A DNA stretch of 42,195 bases. Origin: Planctomycetia bacterium (GTDB lineage: Bacteria > Planctomycetota > UBA1135 > GCA-002686595). Within the stretch, counting starts at the first letter, position 1. Each line of letters opens with the position of its first letter. Position numbers and translations under genes: made by a program. Location: assembly GCA_005799545.1 (NCBI GenBank), contig SYGM01000096.1, positions 1 through 42,195 on the forward strand, written 5' to 3'. The notes beneath the pieces were generated by a model. It searched no databases and had not been told where the DNA came from. It saw only the letters and a program-made list of their open reading frames with translations. Shown one piece after another: positions 14,880-21,738 of this stretch.

Positions 14880-16091
14880 TCAGGCACCCAGGCCCGCGGC
14901 GCTCAGGATTTCATCCTCGTGCAGCAGGCGCGGAGTGCGCTTGGCGAGATCGAGCACCTTCTGAACCTGTTCCTCGTTGGGATGGAAGCCTCGTTTCTCG
15001 AGGTAGTAGGTGACGTTGCTCTTGCCGCTCATCGGTCCGACCGCAATGACCTGTTCCAGACCCACGAGATCGGCCGGAACGCCCGAGTAGACCCGGTTGG
15101 CGAGCCAGTGGTCGCCCTTCTTGAAGGCTTTGATCACTGCGGCGGCGTGCACGCCGGTGCCCGTTTCGAAGGCATCCTTGCCGAAAACCGAGTAGTTCGC
15201 GGGAATCGGAAGGCCCACCGCTTCGCCCGCAAGGTGCACATAATCGCCCAGGCTCGACAGATCGTTGTCGATCAGGCCGGCGAGCTTGAGGTTGACGAGC
15301 AGAAGGTCCATCTCGGTGTTGCCAGCGCGCTCGCCGACGCCCAGCGCCGTGGCATGCACGCGCGTTGCGCCCGCTTCGATCGCGGCCAGTGAGTTGGCGA
15401 GACCCAGACCGCGGTCGCGGTGTCCGTGCCAGTCGATGCCGACATCGACCTTGAGTTCGTCGACGATGCCCTTCACGAAGCGGATCAGCGCGCGCACGCC
15501 GCTGGGCGTGGCGTGGCCGCAGGTGTCGCAGACGCAGATGCGCTTGGCGCCAGCCTCGATCGCCGTGGTGTACAGGGCGCGCACGTCCTCGGGCTTGGCG
15601 CGCGTCGTGTCCTCGGTGACGAACATCGTCGGCAGACCCTGCTTGACCGAGAACTCCACCGCTTCCCGTGAGAGCTTGAGCATCTGGGACATCTCCCAGC
15701 CCTCGGCGTACTGGCGGATCGGAGAGGAGCCGATGAAGGCGCAGACCTCGACGGGCACACCGGTCGCCTGCACGACATCGACCACGGGCGCGATGTCGGT
15801 GATCACCGTGCGGCAGGCGACGTTGGGCGTGATCTTGAGATGCTTCATCTCGCGAACCAGCGCCGTGATGTGCTCGCGCGCCCGAGCTCCGGCTCCGGGC
15901 AGGCCCACGTCGGCGGTGTCGATTCCCAGCCGGTCCATCAGATGGATCAGCCGGATCTTCTGATCGAGCTCGGGATCGCGCGCCGAGGGGCTCTGGAGAC
16001 CGTCGCGCAGGGTCTCGTCGTCGAATTGGATCTTCTTCGAGCCCTTGTTGTCGGGAACGTTCCAGTCGTGGATCAGGTCGTCTTGCTGCAT
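14880..16091 (-). CDS. LeuA/homocitrate synthase-family aldol condensing enzyme
   Basis: This is a member of the HMGL-like TIM-barrel family that condenses acetyl-CoA with a 2-oxo acid (2-isopropylmalate, citramalate or homocitrate synthases). The catalytic start is DDETLRDGLQSP, with Arg and Asp for metal and substrate. The metal-binding His pair is IDWHGHRDRGLG near residue 230, and the glycine-rich ATALGVGERAGNTEMD follows. It ends at about 403 residues without the C-terminal LeuA allosteric domain, so leucine feedback by that route is unlikely. The exact 2-oxo acid cannot be told from sequence. I prefer the ATG at 16091 (MQQDDLIHDW), which lies 12 nt from a TACAAT box; an upstream ATG at 16115 adds eight residues. 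Confidence 0.87.
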   Translation of the reverse strand: MQQDDLIHDWNVPDNKGSKKIQFDDETLRDGLQSPSARDPELDQKIRLIHLMDRLGIDTADVGLPGAGARAREHITALVREMKHLKITPNVACRTVITDIAPVVDVVQATGVPVEVCAFIGSSPIRQYAEGWEMSQMLKLSREAVEFSVKQGLPTMFVTEDTTRAKPEDVRALYTTAIEAGAKRICVCDTCGHATPSGVRALIRFVKGIVDELKVDVGIDWHGHRDRGLGLANSLAAIEAGATRVHATALGVGERAGNTEMDLLLVNLKLAGLIDNDLSSLGDYVHLAGEAVGLPIPANYSVFGKDAFETGTGVHAAAVIKAFKKGDHWLANRVYSGVPADLVGLEQVIAVGPMSGKSNVTYYLEKRGFHPNEEQVQKVLDLAKRTPRLLHEDEILSAAGLGA

Positions 16092-16103
16092 AGCGGGGGA
16101 AAG

Positions 16104-16109
16104 ATTGTA
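16104..16109 (-). promoter_or_regulatory. Putative -10 box (TACAAT) for the LeuA-family gene
   Basis: On the minus strand TACAAT ends 12 nt before the ATG at 16091. If it is the true -10 box, it excludes the alternative ATG at 16115, which would lie upstream of the transcript start. Confidence 0.45.
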
Positions 16110-16137
16110 AGGCATGGAGGGCGGGCGCGCCGCCCTC

Positions 16138-16143
16138 TAGACT
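16138..16143 (+). promoter_or_regulatory. Putative -10 box (TAGACT) for the membrane protein at 16150
   Basis: TAGACT, within CTCTAGACT, ends exactly 6 nt before the ATG at 16150, so the predicted transcript would begin at or next to the A of ATG. Confidence 0.4.
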
Positions 16144-16149
16144 CGGGCC

Positions 16150-16632
16150 ATGTTCGTCTGGTTTCCCTACACGCCCGCGACGCCTCCCCGACCCATCGCC
16201 TTGCGCGCCGCACGCTTGATCGTGATCGCCCTCGGGGCGGGCCTCACCCTTTTCCTGAGTCTGGTGTGCTTCCTGCGCTTGGCCGGCCATGTCGAGCCGG
16301 ACACGACGGTAGGCGCGATGGTCGCCTATGCAGCGCACGGGTTCGCGGTGATGCTGCTCGTTCCGCTGTTCCTCGTGCGAGCGCGATTCCGGGCGGTCAT
16401 CCAGCAGCAGGCGGCAGCCGTCAAGACGAATGCAGAGAAAGGCCTAGTCGCTCCTCCCATCTTGTCGATGACGATCATCAGCGCCGCGATGGTGGAAGGC
16501 GTCGGTCTGCTCGGAACGGTGAGCCTGCTGCTCGGAGCGCCCTGGTGGGCGATCGGTCTGCCGTTGGTCTGCATCGTCGTGATCTGGTTGATGGCACCCT
16601 CTCAGGCCACGCTGCGCGAGGCGGCGCGTTAA
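16150..16632 (+). CDS. Four-helix integral membrane protein, function unknown
   Basis: This 160-residue protein has four hydrophobic segments at about residues 22-44, 56-76, 99-125 and 130-152. A charged loop between helices 2 and 3 carries QQQAAAVKTNAEKG. The C-terminus is short and cytoplasmic in likely topology. The third segment is Gly-rich (MVEGVGLLGTVSLLLG) with a central Glu, faintly like the membrane helix of a c-type ring subunit, but the rest of the protein does not match that family. I do not recognise it. It is divergent from the LeuA-family gene with only a short intergenic space and stands alone upstream of the aspartate kinase gene. Confidence 0.75.
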   Translation: MFVWFPYTPATPPRPIALRAARLIVIALGAGLTLFLSLVCFLRLAGHVEPDTTVGAMVAYAAHGFAVMLLVPLFLVRARFRAVIQQQAAAVKTNAEKGLVAPPILSMTIISAAMVEGVGLLGTVSLLLGAPWWAIGLPLVCIVVIWLMAPSQATLREAAR

Positions 16633-16670
16633 CTCCCTGTTAGTGCTGTTTCCAATCAGGTCAGGTGAGC

Positions 16671-16676
16671 TACATT
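16671..16676 (+). promoter_or_regulatory. Putative -10 box (TACATT) for aspartate kinase
   Basis: TACATT ends 6 nt before the ATG at 16683, with AAGAGG filling the gap. If it is a -10 box the mRNA is leaderless and the upstream GTG at 16665 cannot be the start. Confidence 0.35.
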
Positions 16677-16682
16677 AAGAGG

Positions 16683-18086
16683 ATGCATTTCGAGCGAGTG
16701 CTCAAGTTCGGAGGGGCCGGTCTGGCCGACGGTCCCGCGGTCGAACACGCCTGTGATCTGATCCGCGACCACGGCGGCAAGCGCCCGGTCGTGGTGGTCA
16801 GCGCCCATCAGGGTGTCACCGAGCTGCTCGACACGGTCGTGCGGGCCGCCGCGCAGGGCCTGATCGAGGGTGATCGGGTGCGCATCCGCCACCGCACGCT
16901 CCTACGCCAGCTCGGACTGGATTCCGACCTGCTCGATCGTCACTTCACCGAGCTGTTCGTGCTGCTCGAAGGCATCCGCGCGCGCTGGCGATTCAGCCCC
17001 GAAGAGCGCGATCTGGCGTTGTCCTACGGCGAACGCATGAGTGCTCGGGTTGTGGCCCACGCGCTGCGCTCGCGCGGCATTCACGCGACACCCGTCGACG
17101 CCTTTGATCTGGGTCTGTTCACCGACTCCAACTTCGGCAACGCCGCACCCAGCCTCGAGTCGCTGACCGGCGTCAAGGAATCGCTCGAAGAGGTCACGGG
17201 CGTGCCGGTGGTCACGGGTTTCGTGGGCAAGGATCGCGCCGGAAACCTGACGACACTTGGACGCAACGGTTCCGACCTGACTGCCGCCCTGATCGCCGAG
17301 GCGGTCGGTGCCGGCGAGCTGCATCTGTGGAAGACCGTTGGCGGCATGATGACCGCGGATCCCAAGCTGGTCCCCGATGCGCGGGTGATCGACCGACTGG
17401 GCTTCGACGAAGCTGCGGAATACGCCTTCCACGGCGCCGAGATCCTGCATGCGGCGGCGCTCGCGCCCGCCAAGCGCGGCGGGGTGCTCGTGCGCGTGCT
17501 CGATGTCAACCATCCCGAAGCCGAGGGCACGCTGATCGAAGAGCGCTCAGGCGAGCATGGTGTCGTGGGCATCGCGGCGCGCAAGCGCGTGACGAGGCTC
17601 ATGCTTACCATTCCCGCCGGCGGCGATCGCAGTGTCTACACGGCGACCTTCTTCGGCGCGCTGGCGGATCAGCGCATCGAGTGCGGCCCGGTGCGCATGG
17701 GGCATGACCGCATCAGCGTGCTCGTGGCGCCAAGCACCAATCTCGAGCGAGCGGTCGCGGCTCTGGGTCCGCGCGCCCGTCAGGAATCGGAGTTCGCGCT
17801 GGTGGCCTTGATCGGCCGCGAAGCCAACCACGATGCGCAAGTGGGGGCGCGCGCGCAGAGCGTGCTCGCGGACTGCGGCGTGGAAATCTACGAAGCACAT
17901 ACCGGCAGCCGCGAGCGCAGTCAGGCCTTCCTGGTGCGTGCTCAGGATCTGGAGCGCGCAGTGCGGGCGCTGCACGGGGCCTTCCTGCGCAGGCAGATCA
18001 GCCTGTCGGGCGCGGGCGGTGCCGAGCGGCCCGTCGGCGCGCGTGCGGCCGCTGCACGAACGGTCGGAACACAGATCGGCGAATGA
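16683..18086 (+). CDS. Aspartate kinase
   Basis: Aspartokinase phosphorylates aspartate, the first step towards lysine, threonine, methionine and diaminopimelate. The N-terminal nucleotide-binding motif is KFGGAGLADG (K8), where most relatives have KFGGTS. Further family blocks are VVSAHQGVTELLD, FVGKDRAGNLTTLGRNGSD and MTADPKLVPDARVI. The GRNGSD form resembles aspartokinases fused to homoserine dehydrogenase, but no dehydrogenase follows. Two ACT-type regulatory modules occupy residues about 300-445, so feedback control is likely. The tail of about 25 residues is Ala/Gly-rich. ATG 16683 gives 467 residues and the usual N-terminus; GTG 16665 would add six. The stop overlaps the signal peptidase start as ATGA. 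Confidence 0.92.
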   Translation: MHFERVLKFGGAGLADGPAVEHACDLIRDHGGKRPVVVVSAHQGVTELLDTVVRAAAQGLIEGDRVRIRHRTLLRQLGLDSDLLDRHFTELFVLLEGIRARWRFSPEERDLALSYGERMSARVVAHALRSRGIHATPVDAFDLGLFTDSNFGNAAPSLESLTGVKESLEEVTGVPVVTGFVGKDRAGNLTTLGRNGSDLTAALIAEAVGAGELHLWKTVGGMMTADPKLVPDARVIDRLGFDEAAEYAFHGAEILHAAALAPAKRGGVLVRVLDVNHPEAEGTLIEERSGEHGVVGIAARKRVTRLMLTIPAGGDRSVYTATFFGALADQRIECGPVRMGHDRISVLVAPSTNLERAVAALGPRARQESEFALVALIGREANHDAQVGARAQSVLADCGVEIYEAHTGSRERSQAFLVRAQDLERAVRALHGAFLRRQISLSGAGGAERPVGARAAAARTVGTQIGE

Positions 18087-19216
18087 GCGCGCGGCTGCGG
18101 CTCGCGCTTTGGTTTGCGGCCGCGGTGCTGGCCGCTTCCTTGCTCCTGAAGCACTTCGTGTTCGATGTCTATCGGGTCGATTCGGGCTCGATGGAGCCGT
18201 TGATCATGGGCTCGCGAGAAGGCGGTGAACGCGTGCTCGTCCACTACGGGACCTTCCGTCCGCAGCGCTTTGACCTCGTCGTCGCGATGCGCCCCGGTGA
18301 GCAGCGTCCCGTGGTGAAGCGTGCCGTGGCGCTGGAGAACGAGCGCGTGCAGATCGTGAGCGGAGATCTCGTGATCGACGGTAGACGGCTGGGAATCTCC
18401 CAGCCCAGACCGGCGCCGATCACGGTGCTCGATCCGCGTCCGGGCGCGTGGGTGGATGCCTTTCACGTCGAACAACCGGGCTCTCTGGAGCGCGCGGACA
18501 AAGGCGCGCAGCTGACGGCGAACTCGAACGAAGCTGCGCGGCTGCTGCTGCGCGAAGACGTGCACGATGACGGTTTTGACGACGAGGCAGGCCTCCTGCG
18601 CGGTAAGCAGAGCGTCAACGATCTCCTGCTCGATGTGGAGTTCGATTTGTCTCCTGGCGCGAGCGCGGGCTTCGAACTCACGGAGCTCGGCGATCTGTTT
18701 CGCGTCGAGCTGCGACCGGATGAAGCGGGCTTGCGCTGCGAGCTGATCCGCGAAGGCGAAGGCGTGCTGGCTTCGGAGAGCGTGAGCGGCGCGAAGCGGC
18801 TGCGACTGGTCAATCTCGATGACACGCTGGTCATGCGCATCGACGAACGCGAAGCGAAGGTCGTGGCGTACGTGGAGAACCGGCTCGACCCGCGCGATGT
18901 GATCGCAGCCGGAAGGCACATGCTGCCGCGTGTGCGAATGTGGGTGCGCTCCGGCACGCTTAAGCTGCAAAACCTGTGCCTGCAACGCGATCTGTACTAC
19001 ACCGAGCGCGGCGAGTTCGCGCGCACAGGGGCGCTGCGGCTGGGTCTGGGCGAGTGTCTTCTGCTGGGTGACAACTCGGCCATGAGCCGGGACGGCCGGG
19101 AATGGGGCCCAACCCCTCTGGGGCAGATCCTCGGCCATCCCACCCGTGTCGTCTGGCCGCTCTCCCGCTGGAGACCGCTGGGCGCCCCGTCGACCCTGCA
19201 AGTGCTTTCCCGCTGA
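18083..19216 (+). CDS. Signal peptidase I with a large internal insertion
   Basis: Type I signal peptidases remove signal peptides from exported proteins at the outer face of the inner membrane. Residues 8-27 are the membrane anchor. The catalytic Ser is S36 in SGSMEP and the general base is K79 in VVKRAVAL. The last conserved box GDNSAMSRDGREWG lies at 329-342. Between about residue 105 and 310 there is an insertion of roughly 200 residues absent from E. coli-type enzymes; it has many beta-strand-like stretches and ends in LQRDLYYTE. All catalytic motifs are intact, so activity is expected. The gene follows aspartate kinase with a 4-bp overlap, although no metabolic link is evident. I have seen similar insertions described loosely for planctomycetes, but cannot confirm it here. 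Confidence 0.9.
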   Translation: MSARLRLALWFAAAVLAASLLLKHFVFDVYRVDSGSMEPLIMGSREGGERVLVHYGTFRPQRFDLVVAMRPGEQRPVVKRAVALENERVQIVSGDLVIDGRRLGISQPRPAPITVLDPRPGAWVDAFHVEQPGSLERADKGAQLTANSNEAARLLLREDVHDDGFDDEAGLLRGKQSVNDLLLDVEFDLSPGASAGFELTELGDLFRVELRPDEAGLRCELIREGEGVLASESVSGAKRLRLVNLDDTLVMRIDEREAKVVAYVENRLDPRDVIAAGRHMLPRVRMWVRSGTLKLQNLCLQRDLYYTERGEFARTGALRLGLGECLLLGDNSAMSRDGREWGPTPLGQILGHPTRVVWPLSRWRPLGAPSTLQVLSR

Positions 19217-19280
19217 GCCTCAAGGGCGTGCCCCGGAGGGCCGTACGGGACCGCGCGCGCAAGCTCCTCAGAAGGCCCGG

Positions 19281-19308
19281 AACCCCCACCCGGGGGCGGG
19301 GTTAAGAT
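19281..19308 (+). promoter_or_regulatory. Inverted repeat and putative -10 box (TAAGAT) upstream of the sigma factor
   Basis: AACCCC (19281-19286) and GGGGTT (19298-19303) form an inverted repeat around a GC-rich loop that can pair further. TAAGAT (19303-19308) abuts it and ends 12 nt before the ATG at 19321. The repeat covers the region where a -35 contact would lie, so it might be an operator for autoregulation or a weak terminator of the previous gene. Confidence 0.35.
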
Positions 19309-19320
19309 CGGAATACGTGC

Positions 19321-19923
19321 ATGGAACAGTCGTTTGACGATGACGAGGGGGTGCGCTGGATGCTCGCCTGGAAGGCGGGTGACGAAGCGGCCTTTGACCG
19401 TCTCGTGGAACGCTACTCGCCGCAGGTCTATGCCTTGCTGACCCGATTTCTGGGGCCGCGCGACAATCGAGAGGATCTGGTTCAGGAGGTGTTCCTCCGG
19501 CTGCTGCGCAATCGAGACCGCTACGAACCGAGCGCGCGGTTCTCCACCTTCCTCTACCGCATCGTCTTCAATCTGGCCGTCAACCACACGCAGCGCGTGA
19601 TTCAGCGTGCAGAAGGCTCGCTGCACGGCCGGCACGGCGACGAGGATGGCGAGCAGCTGGCTGAGCTTGCCGACGACCGCGCGAGCGCTCCATTCGAAAG
19701 CCTTGAACAGGACGATGTTGTGCGCGCCGTGCGTTCGGCGATAGCGTCGCTGCCCGAGAACCAGCGCATGGCGCTGATCCTCGCCAAGTACGAGGAACTG
19801 CCCTATGCCGAGATCGCCGGCGTGCTCGGCTCCAGCGAGAAGGCGGTCAAATCCCTGATTCACCGGGCGCGCGAGACCTTGCGCGAGCGTCTGGCGCCTT
19901 TCCTCAAAGAGGAGCTCGCATGA
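19321..19923 (+). CDS. ECF-type RNA polymerase sigma factor
   Basis: This 200-residue protein is an extracytoplasmic-function sigma factor that directs RNA polymerase to a set of promoters, usually after release from an anti-sigma factor. Sigma region 2 covers residues about 25-95, with the core-binding and -10-recognition block NREDLVQEVFLRLLRNRDRY and FSTFLYRIVFNLAVNH. Region 4 covers about 130-190: LPENQRMALILAKYEELPY, then AEIAGVLGSSEKAVKSLIHR, the -35-binding helix-turn-helix. A 30-residue acidic linker joins them. The stop overlaps the next gene as ATGA, and that gene encodes a zinc-finger membrane protein, the classic anti-sigma arrangement. Confidence 0.93.
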   Translation: MEQSFDDDEGVRWMLAWKAGDEAAFDRLVERYSPQVYALLTRFLGPRDNREDLVQEVFLRLLRNRDRYEPSARFSTFLYRIVFNLAVNHTQRVIQRAEGSLHGRHGDEDGEQLAELADDRASAPFESLEQDDVVRAVRSAIASLPENQRMALILAKYEELPYAEIAGVLGSSEKAVKSLIHRARETLRERLAPFLKEELA

Positions 19924-20681
19924 ACCTCGAATGCGCAGCCTTCCGTCGCGAGCTGCAGCACTCGCTGGAGAACCATGCCGAGCGCAGCGGCGCCCCGCTG
20001 CGTGATCTGCTGTGGCATCGCCATCTGCACGGGTGCCTCGATTGCCGCGAACTCCTGTCCGCCGAGGAGGCGCTCGAGGCGCTGCTCTCGAGCCTGCCGA
20101 ATCCCAAGCTTCCTCCGGGGCTGGCGCAGCGCGTGCTGGCGCGCCTGTCGCGACCCGCCGGTGCGCAGGCGGAGCTCGATGCGCTGCTGGAGCTCGATCG
20201 ACCCGAATCGGCACGGCCCGGTCTGGCCGGACGCGTGCTGGCGCACCTGGCGGAAGAACGCGCCCTGGCCCGCCGCAATCCGCAGCCTGTGCGCGATCTG
20301 GATGTACTGCTGGAGCTCGCGCGTCCGGTGGAAATACCGGTGGGTCTTGCGGAGCGCGTCAAGAATCGCACGCGCGCAAGCACTGGCACGCGCGGCGTGC
20401 TGCTGCGCTGGCGCTGGATGGCGGCGGCCGCGCTGCTGGCCTTGCTGCTGGGCGTCTACGCCTACTATCCGCGCAATCCGCAGCCGTCCCCGATGGTTGC
20501 GATGCAGGATCAGCCGGATCCGGCACTGCTCGAGAACCTGCTGTTGCTGGAGGAGTGGGAGCTGCTGCAGGGCGGCGATCTGGAAGTGCTGCTTTCGACG
20601 CTGCCGGCCGAAGACGAATACCTGCTCGATCTCGGAGCGGAGGGCGCCACGGAACAAGGAGGTCAGCCCAAGAAGGGCTGA
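19920..20681 (+). CDS. Membrane anti-sigma factor with zinc-binding N-terminus and internal repeats
   Basis: This 253-residue protein probably holds the upstream sigma factor inactive at the membrane. Its N-terminus has C5 and the pattern H35-x3-C39-x2-C42, the zinc anti-sigma (ZAS) signature. Between residues 60 and 150 a short module occurs three times: PPGLAQRVLARL, RPGLAGRVLAHL and PVGLAERVKNR, joined by two LLEL.RP linkers. A single membrane helix lies at about 164-183. The extracytoplasmic tail of 70 residues is acidic and Leu-rich. The gene order, ATGA overlap and topology support the role. The three repeats are unusual for this class and may be extra sigma contacts. Confidence 0.8.
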   Translation: MNLECAAFRRELQHSLENHAERSGAPLRDLLWHRHLHGCLDCRELLSAEEALEALLSSLPNPKLPPGLAQRVLARLSRPAGAQAELDALLELDRPESARPGLAGRVLAHLAEERALARRNPQPVRDLDVLLELARPVEIPVGLAERVKNRTRASTGTRGVLLRWRWMAAAALLALLLGVYAYYPRNPQPSPMVAMQDQPDPALLENLLLLEEWELLQGGDLEVLLSTLPAEDEYLLDLGAEGATEQGGQPKKG

Positions 20682-20687
20682 AGCAGC

Positions 20688-21686
20688 ATGCTGCGCATCC
20701 TTGCATCCAACCGCTTCGTGATCGTGATGAGCGTTTTGACCGTTCTGTGCGCGGCGGGTCTCGCTTTCCAGCGCATCGACCCTGAACGCATGCAGCAGCT
20801 GCGCGAACGCTGGGCCTCGATGTCGCCCGAGGATCACCAGCGCCTGCGCGAGCGCTGGGATCGTTTTCAGCAGATGCGTCCCGAGGAGCGCAGCGCGATC
20901 CTCGACAATGCGCGCGCACTGGAAGCGATGCAGCAGCGCATCGAAGCAACGCTAACCCCCGAGCAGCGTCAGCGCTGGAATGCGCTCAGCGTCGAACGCA
21001 AGCGCGAACTGATGCGCGAGATGTTTCATGGCATCGGCTCGCGCATGAAGGAACGTCTGCCGCCGGAGATCGTCGAGCGCATGCGCAACGCGAACCCAGA
21101 GCAGCGCCAGCAGATCTATCTTGAGGCGAAGAAGAGCCTCGTGGAGGGATTCGTGCGGGAGCGCGGGCTGCCGGCGGGCGTCAGCGCCGAGCGCTGGGCT
21201 GAGCTGCAGGCTCTGGAACCCAAGGCCTTTCTGGAGGCGACTCGCGAGCACTTCCGCTCGCACATGCCGCGCGGCGGCCCCGAGCGTCGCTGGGAGGGGC
21301 CTGAACGCGGTCCTGAACGCGGGACGGAGCGTCCCCGCGGCGAACGCGGCGATGGCAAGCGCCCCGAGTTCACCCGCGATGGCGCCGGTCCCCGCGATGA
21401 GCAGGAGCACCAGCGCATGCACCGCCTGCGCGACGCATGGCACCCGAGGCCGGGTGACATCCTCGACTTCGCGGATCTTGAACCCGCTGAGCGCGCGGAG
21501 CGCGTGCGGGAGCGCGTGCGCGAACGACTGCTGCAGGCGCTGGTGGCTGAGGGACGGCTGAGTGGTGAAGAAGCCGCTCGTCTGAAGGCGCTACCCAGGG
21601 AACAGTTCGAGCAGGAGTTGCGCAAGCGGACTCCGGGCGGCCCTGAACGCCGCTACGGTCCACGGCGCGGTCCTAACGAACGCTAG
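20688..21686 (+). CDS. Exported Arg/Glu-rich protein, DUF3106-like, in the sigma operon
   Basis: This 332-residue protein has an N-terminal hydrophobic segment (residues about 9-26) that is a signal peptide or anchor. Residues 30-75 contain repeated helical units of the type LRERWASMSPEDHQRLRERW and MRPEERSAIL, the pattern of DUF3106, followed by LTPEQRQRWNALS. The middle (about 185-235) is a low-complexity stretch of Gly, Pro, Glu and Arg (RGPERGTERPRGERG). The C-terminal 70 residues are again helical and charged. It starts 6 bp after the anti-sigma gene and is likely co-expressed. Similar Glu/Arg-rich periplasmic helical proteins are found with sigma/anti-sigma pairs, sometimes as metal or stress sensors; the role here is not established. 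Confidence 0.75.
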   Translation: MLRILASNRFVIVMSVLTVLCAAGLAFQRIDPERMQQLRERWASMSPEDHQRLRERWDRFQQMRPEERSAILDNARALEAMQQRIEATLTPEQRQRWNALSVERKRELMREMFHGIGSRMKERLPPEIVERMRNANPEQRQQIYLEAKKSLVEGFVRERGLPAGVSAERWAELQALEPKAFLEATREHFRSHMPRGGPERRWEGPERGPERGTERPRGERGDGKRPEFTRDGAGPRDEQEHQRMHRLRDAWHPRPGDILDFADLEPAERAERVRERVRERLLQALVAEGRLSGEEAARLKALPREQFEQELRKRTPGGPERRYGPRRGPNER

Positions 21687-21722
21687 CACGCCTGCGCGTT
21701 CGCATTTCAAGCCCGTCCACCC

Positions 21723-21728
21723 TATCGT
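21723..21728 (+). promoter_or_regulatory. Putative -10 box (TATCGT) for mnmH
   Basis: TATCGT ends 10 nt before the ATG at 21739, with no ribosome-binding site in between. No -35 was identified. Confidence 0.35.
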
Positions 21729-21738
21729 TCGCTCGTCG

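Noticed and set aside
14911-16338. 475-residue minus-strand frame overlapping the LeuA-family gene
   Set aside because: Arg-rich translation in a shifted frame; the conserved LeuA motifs are in the other frame.
16665-16682. GTG at 16665 as the aspartate kinase start
   Set aside because: It adds six residues not typical of the family and would lie upstream of the transcript start if TACATT is the -10 box; not excluded if that box is wrong.
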